Shown: positions 54,427 through 63,336, counted from the first letter of the stretch. The stretch is 64,000 nucleotides of DNA from Mycolicibacterium sp. YH-1 (GCF_022557175.1 NZ_CP092915.1:1984001-2048000), one strand, 5' to 3'. Notes: generated from the letters alone by a model not told the origin. Numbers and translations are program-made.

Positions 54427-55263
54427 TCACGTACGGCGTGGCGCCGTCCCGGGATATCGATCAATGAACTCCCGGATTCGCGTTGCGACAGAGGTAGGTT
54501 CGTCCACCATCGACCCATGCCCGCTGCTCGGCAGCGACCCCACGTGAAAGTTTGGAAGTTGGCGATCCCGGTACCAATCGGCCCAACGCGGATCGGAGAG
54601 CGCATCATGTTCGCCCCATAACGCCAGCGTGGGAATGCTGACGTCATTCAGGCGGTCGGCCAGGTCGAGATTCTCCAGTGTGCCGAAGAGTTCAGCCGCC
54701 ACCTCTGGACGCATCGCGAGTGTGGCTTCGAAGATTCGGTGCGCCTGCTCCGGGTCTGCTTGGTGGAAGAAGATCTCTGCGCTTCGCCCGGCGTTGCCGA
54801 TGTAGTCCTCACTGATGCTGCGGTGAAACTCGGCGAAAGCCTCGGGGGCGACGCCGTATGGTTGACCCTCTCGCTGCACGAATCCCGGGACCGTCGGGGC
54901 AAGCAGCACCATCCGGGAGAATCGACCGCCTATGCCCTGATTGGCAACTGTGGTCACGGCGGCCGCACCGCCCAACGAGTGGCCCACAAGCGTGATGTCC
55001 CACAGGTCCAGTGTCGAGGCCAGTTCGCTGAGGTCCTCTGCCAGCCGGTCGACTGTATACCCGGATGCCGGCGCATCGGAGGCACCGTGCCCACGTGGGT
55101 CGAATGTGATGCACCGGTAGGTTGGCGCCAATTGATCGAGCAGCGGGTTCCACACCATTTGTGTGAGGGAGAACCCCTGGTGGAAGAGGATCGTCGGTCC
55201 GCTCCCCGTGTCGCTGTGCACCAGCCGGACTCCGTCCCGCATTGCGGTCGCTCCTTGGGTCAT
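54427..55263 (-). CDS. Alpha/beta hydrolase
   Basis: A 278-residue cytoplasmic hydrolase of the MhpC/esterase group. The oxyanion loop is ILFHQGFSLTQ; GHSLGGAAAV holds the nucleophile Ser near 95; WGEHDALSD carries the acid; SSGHGSM carries the His. MhpC-type enzymes cleave C-C bonds of meta-cleavage products, but esters and lactones are equally possible. ATG 55263 and an in-frame ATG at 55242, with its own AAGGAG, are both credible. It is first on the minus-strand arm, divergent from the AraC regulator. Confidence 0.85.
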   Translation of the reverse strand: MTQGATAMRDGVRLVHSDTGSGPTILFHQGFSLTQMVWNPLLDQLAPTYRCITFDPRGHGASDAPASGYTVDRLAEDLSELASTLDLWDITLVGHSLGGAAAVTTVANQGIGGRFSRMVLLAPTVPGFVQREGQPYGVAPEAFAEFHRSISEDYIGNAGRSAEIFFHQADPEQAHRIFEATLAMRPEVAAELFGTLENLDLADRLNDVSIPTLALWGEHDALSDPRWADWYRDRQLPNFHVGSLPSSGHGSMVDEPTSVATRIREFIDRYPGTAPRRT

Positions 55264-55339
55264 GAACCTCTCTTCCGCTCGATCGCCGGTCGCGGTCGAC
55301 GGCGGGTGAACGGCAATCTATGGTGGTTGACATCGTTCG

Positions 55340-55424
55340 TTGTATCCGCGCGGCGAATCGCGGTGGCCACTTTTCGCAGAGGGCTGGCTGTCCGGCGCGG
55401 GCTGTTGTATCCGGGTGGCGAATC
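55340..55424. promoter_or_regulatory. Paired direct repeats in the AraC/hydrolase divergent promoter
   Basis: TTGTATCCGCGCGGCGAATC at 55340-55359 recurs as TTGTATCCGGGTGGCGAATC at 55405-55424, 18 of 20 identical and 65 bp apart (about six helical turns). AraC proteins typically bind such direct repeats, and this pair lies between the AraC gene and the hydrolase start, so it is the likely control site of the catabolic cluster. Confidence 0.65.
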
Positions 55425-55507
55425 AGATCCGGGAACTCGACGTTATGGCGCAGCCGGGCGGAGATGTCTAGAGTGACCCAACACACAGTGTTGTGAGTAG
55501 GGTGGAA

Positions 55508-56599
55508 ATGGCTGCTGTTGAGATTGAGTTGGATCGTCGGCAGGTGAATGCTGCGAGGTCGCTGCGCAGCGAGTCGCCCGGAGACATTCTGGAATCGGCG
55601 CCCGCGGCAGTAGGTGAACTCCGGACGGTCACGGCTGACATCGAGGTTGCGTCAGCAGCGATTCGTGACACCTACGCGCCCGCCCGGCTCGAAGTCGGAA
55701 TCGGAGCCTGCGACTTCGAGTTGGATCTGCGCCGGTTTCGCCCCATCGGGGTCGAATTGAGTCTGATGTCCGTGGGCGCCGAAATCAGCTTGACTGCACC
55801 CCCGTCGCCGCACCACTACGTCATCGCGGTTCCGGTGTCCGGGAGCGTCACAGCGGGCGTACGAAGCCAGTCGCACACTCTGTCCCGAGCTGCGGGAATC
55901 GTTATCAGCCCGAACCAGCCGGTGTTCTTCACTGATTGGACTGCTGACTACCGGCATCTCTGCATACGTATCGCGACACACAAGGTCAACTCTGCGCTGA
56001 GTCTCATGCTGCGGCGTCCGGTCGCCCACCCCGCGGAGTTCGCGTTCCCGCTAGATGTTGCTGCTCCCCGTAGCCGACCGCTGATGCGGGCTCTCGAACT
56101 GGCAGCACTCGAGATGTTGGAGGATGACCAAAGCGCTGCACGCGTGGTGATGGCTTCTAGCATCTCGCAATTGGTGGTCAACTCCCTCCTTATCTCGCAG
56201 GATCACTCCTATGCCGAAGAACTGCGAAATCCCTTGGTGGACCCTGACTCTCCTGAAGTGTTGCGTATTGCACAGCGGTACATCATCGACCACGCCAGCG
56301 AGCCGATCACGGTGGCCGATATCGCCCGCGCCGCAAGCGTGAGTATCCGCGCGCTGGAAGAGGGTTTTGCTCGCTATCTTCATTTGCCGCCGATGGGTTA
56401 CTTGCGTGATCTCCGTCTTGTCCAGGCCCATGAGGAACTATGTCGATCCACGCCGGAAGCGACAACGGTTCGCGCTATTGCCGAACGGTGGGGCTTCCGG
56501 CACGCCGGGCGGTTCTCAACGATCTACCGTGAGCGCTTCGGCGTCTCGCCGTCGGACGAACTGCGCGGCCGAAGTATCGAGGCACGTCACCTTGCCTGA
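55508..56599 (+). CDS. AraC-family transcriptional activator
   Basis: About 363 residues: an N-terminal ligand/dimer domain of the AraC_binding_2 type (about 40-220, with HHYVIAVPVSGSVTAGV and ISPNQPVFFTDW) and a C-terminal double helix-turn-helix (about 260-360: EPITVADIARAASVSIRALE and AIAERWGFRHAGRFSTIYRE, FGVSP). Start 55508 follows GGTGG; GTG 55493 is in frame. It is embedded in the catabolic cluster and probably activates it on sensing the substrate. Confidence 0.9.
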   Translation: MAAVEIELDRRQVNAARSLRSESPGDILESAPAAVGELRTVTADIEVASAAIRDTYAPARLEVGIGACDFELDLRRFRPIGVELSLMSVGAEISLTAPPSPHHYVIAVPVSGSVTAGVRSQSHTLSRAAGIVISPNQPVFFTDWTADYRHLCIRIATHKVNSALSLMLRRPVAHPAEFAFPLDVAAPRSRPLMRALELAALEMLEDDQSAARVVMASSISQLVVNSLLISQDHSYAEELRNPLVDPDSPEVLRIAQRYIIDHASEPITVADIARAASVSIRALEEGFARYLHLPPMGYLRDLRLVQAHEELCRSTPEATTVRAIAERWGFRHAGRFSTIYRERFGVSPSDELRGRSIEARHLA

Positions 56600-57061
56600 A
56601 GGGGATGCCTGACGCACGCAGCGGCGTGTGCCGGCGCGACGGCGATCGAAGTCCCAGTGTGACGGTGCTTGAGGTGGCGAGGTCCGCTCTCAGACGATTG
56701 CCGTCGGTGGTGCGCGCTTGTTTCGTCTAGCCGGGTTCTCAGCAGGTTGAAGCGGCTGTTCCAGTCTGTAGGCACCTCGCCGACGACGCCGGAACGCGGA
56801 TACGCCTCAGCGAAATATGGACATACCGATCCGGGCTGGATCTCTAGCCTTCAGATAGACGCGAAACGGTAGGCATCGGGCCTGCGAGCCGCCGTTCGAG
56901 GTGTGAGTTCGCACTTCTCAGAGAATTGCGGTGTCGACCGTCCGCGGTTGGATCGACACCCACCGAAAGCGAGGCGACATGGCGGTACGCGGCATCAGTG
57001 GGCAGACCACTACCCGCACATGCGGTGTGCCGGATGTGCATGTGCCACAGCGACGAACGGC
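56600..57061 (+). other. Gene-free stretch with an inverted repeat
   Basis: About 460 bp between the AraC gene and the enolase-superfamily gene; short ORFs here lack ribosome sites and family features. GGTGTCGA (56930-56937) and TCGACACC (56953-56960) are exact 8-bp arms with a 15-bp spacer, 100 bp before the next gene, and look regulatory. The remainder shows no recognisable gene remnant. Confidence 0.5.
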
Positions 57062-58213
57062 ATGACGGTGGCGCGAATCGCCGATGTCAGCATCCTGGTG
57101 CACGAGCGCGAAACGCTGCTATCGATACCCAGTCGCGCGCAGGTGGTCGAGCAGGCGGTGTTGACCATCACAACGGATGAGGGTGTGCAGGGGCACACGT
57201 TCATGGGTCTTCCGCAGCCCGACGTGACGACGCAGCTCATCAAGAGGGTGAAACCTCAGCTGCTCGGCCGCAATGCGCTGGACATCGGAGCGATCTGGGG
57301 CGAACTGGGGCGACGCCGAGATCTCGACCCTACGGTCCAGTCCTACGTCGATGTCGCGTTGTGGGACATTGCCGGCAAGGTTGCGGGCCTTCCAGTGCAC
57401 CGACTGCTGGGAACGGTTCGGAACTCAATACCGGCCTACGCCTCCTCCTGGGTTCATCAAGATGTCGAAACCTATTCAGAGGAGGCGCTTGCCTACCGCG
57501 AGCGGGGTTTCGCGGGATACAAGATCCACCCGCCAAGCATGAAGGTGGGTCCCCTCGGGCACGGCGCCATCACGGCGGACCATATCGAAACCGACCTGCG
57601 CATCTATCGGCAGGTGCGAGACGCGGTCGGTTCGGCCTATCCTCTCTTCGCAGATCCATTCGCGGGATACACCTTCGCGCAAGCTGTTCGAGTCGGTCTT
57701 GTGCTCGAGGAGTTGGACTATGAGTGGTTCGAGGATCCACTGGCCGCCGACGACATCTACGGCTACCTGCGTCTCCGCGAGAAGCTCAGGATTCCGCTGC
57801 TTGCGACCGAGCTGACCAAGGGTGGGCCGCCCGGGCATGTCCCGTGGGTGCTCGAGCGCGCAACGGATTATCTCCGTGGGGATGTGGTGCTCAAGGGTGG
57901 TATCACCGGTCTCGTCAAGATCGCGCACCTCGCGGAGGCGTTCAATCTGAATTGTGAACTCCACGACGGCTATAACGCGCTCAACAACCTTGGGGTGCTG
58001 CACGTAGCCCTCGCGATACCCAATTGCGGTTGGTATGAAGTGCTGATTCCCCACGCTCCCGGTGACTACTCCTCAGACCACCTGAGCTGGGGTCTGGTCG
58101 AGGAGATCCCGATCGATAGCAATGGGTACGCCAGCGTCCCTGATCGTCCGGGACTCGGAATCGACATCGACTGGGACCTCGTTCGGGGTCGGACCGTAGC
58201 CGAACTCCGGTGA
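57062..58213 (+). CDS. Mandelate racemase/muconate-lactonizing enzyme superfamily protein
   Basis: A 383-residue enolase-superfamily enzyme: an alpha+beta capping domain (about 1-125) and a beta/alpha barrel. The general base Lys is in GFAGYKIHP; metal ligands are Asp in PLFADPFAGY, Glu in YEWFEDPLAADD and Glu in LLATELTKGG; CELHDGYNALNN supplies the His-Asp region. These enzymes abstract a proton alpha to a carboxylate (racemisation, dehydration, cycloisomerisation). No good ribosome site precedes ATG 57062; GTG 57068 is also in frame. Confidence 0.85.
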   Translation: MTVARIADVSILVHERETLLSIPSRAQVVEQAVLTITTDEGVQGHTFMGLPQPDVTTQLIKRVKPQLLGRNALDIGAIWGELGRRRDLDPTVQSYVDVALWDIAGKVAGLPVHRLLGTVRNSIPAYASSWVHQDVETYSEEALAYRERGFAGYKIHPPSMKVGPLGHGAITADHIETDLRIYRQVRDAVGSAYPLFADPFAGYTFAQAVRVGLVLEELDYEWFEDPLAADDIYGYLRLREKLRIPLLATELTKGGPPGHVPWVLERATDYLRGDVVLKGGITGLVKIAHLAEAFNLNCELHDGYNALNNLGVLHVALAIPNCGWYEVLIPHAPGDYSSDHLSWGLVEEIPIDSNGYASVPDRPGLGIDIDWDLVRGRTVAELR

Positions 58214-58284
58214 CAGCCCCCGTAGCACCAGTGGAGGACGCTATGCCATTTGAATCTCAGCCCGCCCGGATATCTGCACACTGA

Positions 58285-58303
58285 ACAAGTACCTACAACG
58301 TAG
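58285..58303. promoter_or_regulatory. Palindrome-containing promoter element before VOC/Rieske genes
   Basis: ACAAGTAC (58285-58292) is followed by the palindrome CTACAACGTAG (58293-58303), 18 bp before the VOC ATG. It resembles the ACAAGTAC and GTACAACGTAC elements of the TetR operator at 878-942, which suggests a related type of repressor site. AGGAG at 58311-58315 is the ribosome site. Confidence 0.4.
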
Positions 58304-58320
58304 ACTATTTAGGAGAACTA

Positions 58321-58860
58321 ATGCCCCACACAGGGTTTGGCCAGTCAACCTCGGGCGTATTCCAGGTGGCGTACGTGGTAGAGGATATCGACAAGGCCAT
58401 TCACGCCTGGGTTGACGAGCGTGGTGTCGGACCGTGGTTCACGATGTCGGGATTTACCGGAGCCGACCCCGTATACCGGGGCGAGCCGTCTAAGGCTTCG
58501 ATCTCAGTTGCCATGACGTTTTCGGGCGGTATGAGCATCGAACTCATCCAGCCCGAGGATAATCACCCCTCCATCTGGCGCGAACACATCGACGTTCACG
58601 GCTACGGCTTCCATCACGTCGGGAGACTCACTACTTCCTACGGCGCCGATGTCGAACGCTACCGAAACAGTGGACAGGAGTTGGTCTTTCAGGCAGTCCT
58701 CCCCACCGGTGGCCGGCTCGGTTTCATCGAGACCAGCGACGTTCTGCCCGGTTACCAGGAACTGGTCGAGCTAAACGACGCGTCCGACTCGATGTTCACC
58801 CAGTTCTATGCCGCCGCACTCGTGTGGGACGGTACCGATCCCATAAGGCCAATCGGCTGA
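58321..58860 (+). CDS. VOC family protein in catabolic cluster
   Basis: A 179-residue protein of the glyoxalase fold with VFQVAYVVEDIDKAIHAWV in the first module and GYGFHHVGRLTTSYGADVERY then GRLGFIETSD in the second, with the metal-ligand pattern His...Glu. It is followed 45 bp later by the Rieske oxygenase and is probably on the same transcript. VOC members in such clusters are often extradiol dioxygenases or epimerases, but it is shorter than extradiol enzymes. Function unassigned. Confidence 0.8.
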   Translation: MPHTGFGQSTSGVFQVAYVVEDIDKAIHAWVDERGVGPWFTMSGFTGADPVYRGEPSKASISVAMTFSGGMSIELIQPEDNHPSIWREHIDVHGYGFHHVGRLTTSYGADVERYRNSGQELVFQAVLPTGGRLGFIETSDVLPGYQELVELNDASDSMFTQFYAAALVWDGTDPIRPIG

Positions 58861-58905
58861 CCTGGCGATCGTTTGTCCTGAATCAGTTCAACAGGAGGAG
58901 TCGGT

Positions 58906-60144
58906 GTGCGTACGGAAACAGTGCAGGGCGGAACGCCTTTCACGCTCAACCCCGAGATCGGTGAAGCCCTAGGTGACGATCCAATTCCGGTGGATTCTTG
59001 CACGTCCCAAAGCTATTTCGAGAAGGAGCGCGACCGGGTTTTTCGTAAATCCTGGTTGTGCATGGGCCGTGTGGACGAGATTCCGAATCCCGGGAATTTC
59101 ATCGTCAAGGAGTTGGAGCCGTTCAACACCTCATTGCTGATCGCACACGGGCGTGACGGCGTGGTCCGCGCATTCCACAATGTGTGTTCGCACCGCTGCA
59201 ACAAGCTCATTTGGGAGGAGAGCGGCCGAAACCGCAGTTTTGTGTGCCGATTCCACGGCTGGACCTATCAGACGGACGGTGCACTCCGATTCGTTCCGGA
59301 GGAGGAGATCTTCCCGCCGATCGATCACGAGAAGAACGGCCTCACGCCGGTCGCGACGGACGTTTGGCGCGGCTTCATCTACGTCAAGATGGACGGCAGT
59401 TCAGGGGTGGGACTGCAGGAATTCATGGCACCGTTCACCGAATCCATGGCGCAGTATCCATTCGAGGAATACACGCACTGTCATCGCTACCGGACGGTCG
59501 TCAACGCCAACTGGAAGCTGGTGCTGGACGCATTCCTCGAGTCGTATCACCTGCGCTTCCTGCACAAGAACACAGTGGCTGAGATCTTCCGCAATTCAAA
59601 AGACGACCAGGCGGCAGATGCCTATGGATTTGAGTTCTTCAAGCGGCACGGCCGCTTCACGGTCCCAGGTATCTCAGCGAGCCGATCCCATCCGATCGAG
59701 GACCTGATCATCAATACCTCGATGTCCTTCTTCGAGAACAAGGAGAGCGCAGACAGTGCTCCGCCGGGACTGAACCCCGCCGGCGGAGCCAACTGGGCCT
59801 TCGATCTCCTCTATGTCTTCCCAAACACCCTGTGGCTCATGAACGCGGGTTCCACGTACGCGGCCCTGGAGGTCTTGCCGCTGGGACCGGACCGGACCAT
59901 CTGGGAAGCGCGAACGTACTCGCCACCCGCCCGTGACGGTCTCGAGCGGTTCGCCCAGGAGTACAACCGCGTTCTCGCCCGCGACACGATGGCCGAAGAC
60001 GCATCAACTCTCGAAGTGACGCAGTCGGTCCTGTCATCGGGTGCGAAGCGCGAGATGATCATCGGCGATCAGGAGATCATGCTTCGCCATCTGCACCACG
60101 TTGTCGATGAAGTCGTGAACGGAGCGGAGGCGGCAACCGCATGA
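58906..60144 (+). CDS. Rieske non-heme iron oxygenase, alpha subunit
   Basis: A 412-residue ring-hydroxylating-type oxygenase. The Rieske [2Fe-2S] ligands are Cys 94 and His 96 (CSHRC) and Cys 114 and His 117 (CRFHGW). The mononuclear-iron facial triad includes His 215 and His 220 in LESYHLRFLH, with an Asp further on. The start is GTG 58906 after AGGAGG. No beta subunit, ferredoxin or reductase lies in the visible part. It could be a homotrimeric hydroxylase or demethylase. The small 123-residue gene overlaps its stop. Confidence 0.92.
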   Translation: MRTETVQGGTPFTLNPEIGEALGDDPIPVDSCTSQSYFEKERDRVFRKSWLCMGRVDEIPNPGNFIVKELEPFNTSLLIAHGRDGVVRAFHNVCSHRCNKLIWEESGRNRSFVCRFHGWTYQTDGALRFVPEEEIFPPIDHEKNGLTPVATDVWRGFIYVKMDGSSGVGLQEFMAPFTESMAQYPFEEYTHCHRYRTVVNANWKLVLDAFLESYHLRFLHKNTVAEIFRNSKDDQAADAYGFEFFKRHGRFTVPGISASRSHPIEDLIINTSMSFFENKESADSAPPGLNPAGGANWAFDLLYVFPNTLWLMNAGSTYAALEVLPLGPDRTIWEARTYSPPARDGLERFAQEYNRVLARDTMAEDASTLEVTQSVLSSGAKREMIIGDQEIMLRHLHHVVDEVVNGAEAATA

Positions 60145-60512
60145 CCACCAACCTGACCAATGGATCAGCATCCCTGTTGCCCGTAGCCTTTGCCCACCTG
60201 GACCCCTTCGTCGCAAAGTGGGCCCTCGACGACGCCGGCCAGCGCGCCGACACGCGGGCACGCACCGGCATCGACGAGCTCCGCCGGTTCTACAACGCGA
60301 TGCTGCCAGTGGCCGCCGATGCCGCGGAGTCACTAAGGGGTACGCCCATCGAAGACCTCGATGAGCGACAAGTCACCCTGCTCAAAATCCTACTGAGCTT
60401 GGTCGACGTCGCGGTCGGAGTTGAGTGCTTCAACTCGGGTACTGTTCCCTACGGCTACGACCAAGCCCGACTGCTGGTTGTGCCCGTAGTCAATATGACC
60501 CCGGCGTTCTGA
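60141..60512 (+). CDS. Small protein of unknown function coupled to the Rieske oxygenase
   Basis: A 123-residue protein with no family I recognise. It begins MTTNLTNGSASLLPVAFAHL, is mostly helical and Ala/Leu-rich, has one Cys, and shows no signal peptide or membrane helix. Its ATG overlaps the Rieske gene stop by 4 bp, so the two proteins are made together, suggesting an accessory or small-subunit-like role. This is inference from position only. Confidence 0.6.
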   Translation: MTTNLTNGSASLLPVAFAHLDPFVAKWALDDAGQRADTRARTGIDELRRFYNAMLPVAADAAESLRGTPIEDLDERQVTLLKILLSLVDVAVGVECFNSGTVPYGYDQARLLVVPVVNMTPAF

Positions 60513-60544
60513 TCCGAGTGTCGAATTCATTCCGTCGGCTTCCG

Positions 60545-61099
60545 ATGAACGTTCGTCCTGTGATCGACACGTCCGGCGAAACGCCCGAGAACCCACGTCG
60601 CCTAGCGGGCAGCGATTTCCGTGAGGTCCTGTCGACTGTCCCTACGGGAGTCGTAGCCATCACCGCCATGGAGAGCGGCCATCCGGTGGGCCTGGTGGTG
60701 GGCACGTTCACGTCGGTCTCGTTGAACCCGCCGCTGGTCGGCTTTCTCCCGGCCGTCTCGTCGACGAGCTTTCCCCGGGTACTTGCGGCCGGAGCGTTCT
60801 GTGCCAACGTGCTGACTCACGATCAGCGAGACGTGTGTCGTGCTTTCGCGGTCAGTGGGAATGACAAGTTCGCAGGACTTTCGTGGCAGCCGTCACCGGT
60901 CACGGGATCACCGGTATTGGACGGGGTGGCCGCGTGGATCGACTGCTCCATCACCGCGGTACACGAGGCAGGCGATCACCTGATCGTCATCGGGGCCGTT
61001 GAGCAGATGGCGCGCACGGCAAACTCACCCTCGCTGCTGTTCTACCGAGGGGCTTATACGCACCCACGCGGCACGAGTGACGTCCTACCGCCGGCCTGA
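60545..61099 (+). CDS. Flavin reductase (HpaC/HsaB-like)
   Basis: A 184-residue flavin reductase of the split-barrel fold, supplying reduced flavin to oxygenases. SDFREVLSTVPTGVVAIT, GLVVGTFTSVSLNPPLVGF, FCANVLTHDQRDVCRAFA and KFAGLSW are the standard motifs. Start 60545 gives the usual length; GTG 60518 is also in frame and neither has a clear ribosome site. It lies between the Rieske gene and one ACAD-fold monooxygenase and is the natural partner of both such monooxygenases. Confidence 0.88.
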   Translation: MNVRPVIDTSGETPENPRRLAGSDFREVLSTVPTGVVAITAMESGHPVGLVVGTFTSVSLNPPLVGFLPAVSSTSFPRVLAAGAFCANVLTHDQRDVCRAFAVSGNDKFAGLSWQPSPVTGSPVLDGVAAWIDCSITAVHEAGDHLIVIGAVEQMARTANSPSLLFYRGAYTHPRGTSDVLPPA

Positions 61100-61216
61100 A
61101 GCGCCAAACATGGTCAGCGGCGATGTGAATATCCAAGTTCGCCGCAACGCAGCAGTGCGGTGCTTCCGACCATCACCGATCGGCCGCACCATCGAACGAA
61201 TCCGGAAGGGATCTTC

Positions 61217-62425
61217 ATGACCACATCGTTGTCCAAGAATCATCGCGACGTGCAACCCACAGGCTCGCTCGTCGACGCGGTACGACCGCACCTCGATGAG
61301 ATACGTGCGCGCGCCCGAGCGACCGACGATGCGCGGGAGCCGTTGCAGGAGAACATCGATCTTGTGCGCAGCCTCGGAATCATCCGTGCACTCGTGCCCC
61401 GTCGTTATGGGGGCCTCGAGCACGATGTCTTCGATTGGCTGCAAACACTGCGGGTGCTGTCACAAGCGGATATGAGCGTCGGCTGGTTCGCTGGCCTCGC
61501 CAGCTCGCACGGGTTCGCGCTTACCAAGTTCAGTGAACGGCTGCAGGATGAGGTCTGGGGTGAGCTCGGGCCGGACGCGATCATCACAACCGCGAGCGCC
61601 GTCGCCGAGGGCGGAATCGCACAGCGCGTCGACGGTGGATTTCAGCTGAGCGGCCGGTGGCGATTCGCCAGCGGTCTTCCCGCCGCTGACTGGGCAATTG
61701 CGCTAGTGAAGGTTCCCGACGCAGCTACCGGGCAGGAGCAACTCCATTGGGCATTCGTGCCACGAGCTGACTTCACGGTCGACGACACATGGCATGTGGC
61801 GGGCATGCGCGGCTCCGGCAGCCATGATCTGGTGGTGGCCGACGCCTTCGTGCCCGAACACAGGCTCAGCGAACAGCCGGGCGTATTGTTCGAACCCGTC
61901 AACGGCGTGCATCATGAGAATCCGTTGTACGCGTTGCCCTTTGCGGTCATCTACCCGATCGCCTTTGCCCCGGTGGTTCTCGGAGGTGCCGAGGCCGTAC
62001 TTGAGTTGCACACCGAACAGCTCAAGAAGCGCAAGGCCGCGCTGACCGGCGTGTCCCTGGTGGAGTCGCCGCTTGCCCAGGTGCGACTGGCGGAGGCAAC
62101 CATGCGGCTGCGCGCGGTGGCAGCTATCCAGGAGGATCGCTGGCGGCAAGTAGCCCATCGGGTGAGCACCGCCACCGAGTCGAATCCCGAGGAACTCATG
62201 TGGTGGCGTGTGACGGATGCCTACGTCGGCCGCGAAACGATGCGCATCGTCGAGCACATCGTGGACGGCGCTGGCGCGAGCATCTATTTCGAGGCCAACC
62301 CGCTACAGCGGTTCTGGCGTGACATGCACTCAGCGAGTGGCCACACGTGGCTCAACACGGAATCAGCGATGCAGATCTTGGGCCGGCACCTGCTCGACCT
62401 GCCGCCTGATCCTCGATTGGTCTGA
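61217..62425 (+). CDS. Acyl-CoA-dehydrogenase-fold flavin monooxygenase (second copy)
   Basis: A 402-residue ACAD-fold oxygenase starting MTTSLSKNHRD after GGAAGGG. It contains LGIIRALVPRRYGGLEHDVFDW, ADMSVGWFAGLASSH, LSGRWRFASGLPAADWAI and VAGMRGSGSHDLVV, the flavin- and substrate-binding segments. It resembles HsaA-type oxygenase components more than true acyl-CoA dehydrogenases. It is clearly different in sequence from the first copy at 53172, so they likely act at different steps. Flavin reductase lies upstream and SDRs downstream. Confidence 0.84.
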   Translation: MTTSLSKNHRDVQPTGSLVDAVRPHLDEIRARARATDDAREPLQENIDLVRSLGIIRALVPRRYGGLEHDVFDWLQTLRVLSQADMSVGWFAGLASSHGFALTKFSERLQDEVWGELGPDAIITTASAVAEGGIAQRVDGGFQLSGRWRFASGLPAADWAIALVKVPDAATGQEQLHWAFVPRADFTVDDTWHVAGMRGSGSHDLVVADAFVPEHRLSEQPGVLFEPVNGVHHENPLYALPFAVIYPIAFAPVVLGGAEAVLELHTEQLKKRKAALTGVSLVESPLAQVRLAEATMRLRAVAAIQEDRWRQVAHRVSTATESNPEELMWWRVTDAYVGRETMRIVEHIVDGAGASIYFEANPLQRFWRDMHSASGHTWLNTESAMQILGRHLLDLPPDPRLV

Positions 62426-62462
62426 CTCGCACGGCACATCCTCTTCAGAGAAAGGACGTCAG

Positions 62463-63296
62463 GTGGCAGGAAGAGTTCAGGGAAAGGTCGCGTTCATCAC
62501 CGGAGCGGCGCGTGGCCAGGGGCGCGCGCATGCCATCCGCCTCGCAGAGGAGGGTGCAGACATCATCGCCCTCGACCTCTGCGGACCGGTGGAGGGCGTA
62601 CCCTACCGGGCGTCCACACCGGAAGATCTCGAAGAGACCGTGGGTCTGGTGGAGCGACTCGACCGCCGGATCGTGGCCCTACAGGCGGATGTCCGGGACT
62701 CCGATCAACTGCAGGATGCGGTCCGGGCCGGCGTCTCAGAATTCGGCCGGCTGGACATCGTCATCGCCAATGCCGGCATCCTGACGGTCGCCCCCGCGCA
62801 CGAGTGGACCGAGAACCAGTGGCAAACAATGCTGGACATCAATCTGTCCGGCGTGTGGCGCACGGCAAAGGCCGTCATCCCGACGTTGATCGAACAGGGC
62901 CAGGGCGGATCGATCATCGCCACCAGCTCGGTGCTGGGGCTCAAGGGCGCTGCTGGGGCCGTCGGATACGTCGCCGCGAAATTCGGCGTTACGGGGATTG
63001 TCAAGAGCCTTGCGCACGAGCTCGCGCCGCACCGAATCAGAGTGAACTCATTGCACCCGACCAACGTGCGGACCGAACTCATGGATAATACGATGGTACG
63101 CAAGGTGTTTCGACCTGATCTCGCCGACCCGACGTATGACGATGCGATCGACTCATACGCGGTGCTGAACCTCTGGGATGTGCCCTGGGTCGAGTCCGTC
63201 GACGTTGCCAATGCCGCCTTGTGGCTCGCATCCGATGAGGCCCGGTTCGTGACGGGGTCTGCAATTCCCGTCGACTTGGGGGCGACGGCCAAGTAG
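62463..63296 (+). CDS. Mycofactocin-coupled SDR family oxidoreductase
   Basis: A 277-residue short-chain dehydrogenase. The nucleotide loop FITGAARGQGRAHAIRLAEE, the inserted stretch after the second strand (about 40-68, CGPVEGVPYRASTPEDLEE), IANAG and the catalytic YVAAK are present. This insertion marks the mycofactocin-coupled, carveol-dehydrogenase-like subfamily, whose NAD is bound tightly and re-oxidised by the peptide cofactor mycofactocin. The start is GTG 62463 with AAAGGACG upstream. Probable role: oxidising a secondary alcohol. Confidence 0.88.
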   Translation: MAGRVQGKVAFITGAARGQGRAHAIRLAEEGADIIALDLCGPVEGVPYRASTPEDLEETVGLVERLDRRIVALQADVRDSDQLQDAVRAGVSEFGRLDIVIANAGILTVAPAHEWTENQWQTMLDINLSGVWRTAKAVIPTLIEQGQGGSIIATSSVLGLKGAAGAVGYVAAKFGVTGIVKSLAHELAPHRIRVNSLHPTNVRTELMDNTMVRKVFRPDLADPTYDDAIDSYAVLNLWDVPWVESVDVANAALWLASDEARFVTGSAIPVDLGATAK

Positions 63297-63336
63297 GACA
63301 CGTGGCTCAACCCGACACGATTAAGGAACCTTTACT

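Noticed and set aside
58243..58284. A 13-codon ORF (ATG 58243) before the VOC gene
   Set aside because: Although GGAGG precedes it, it is very short, not coupled to the next start, and has no further support.
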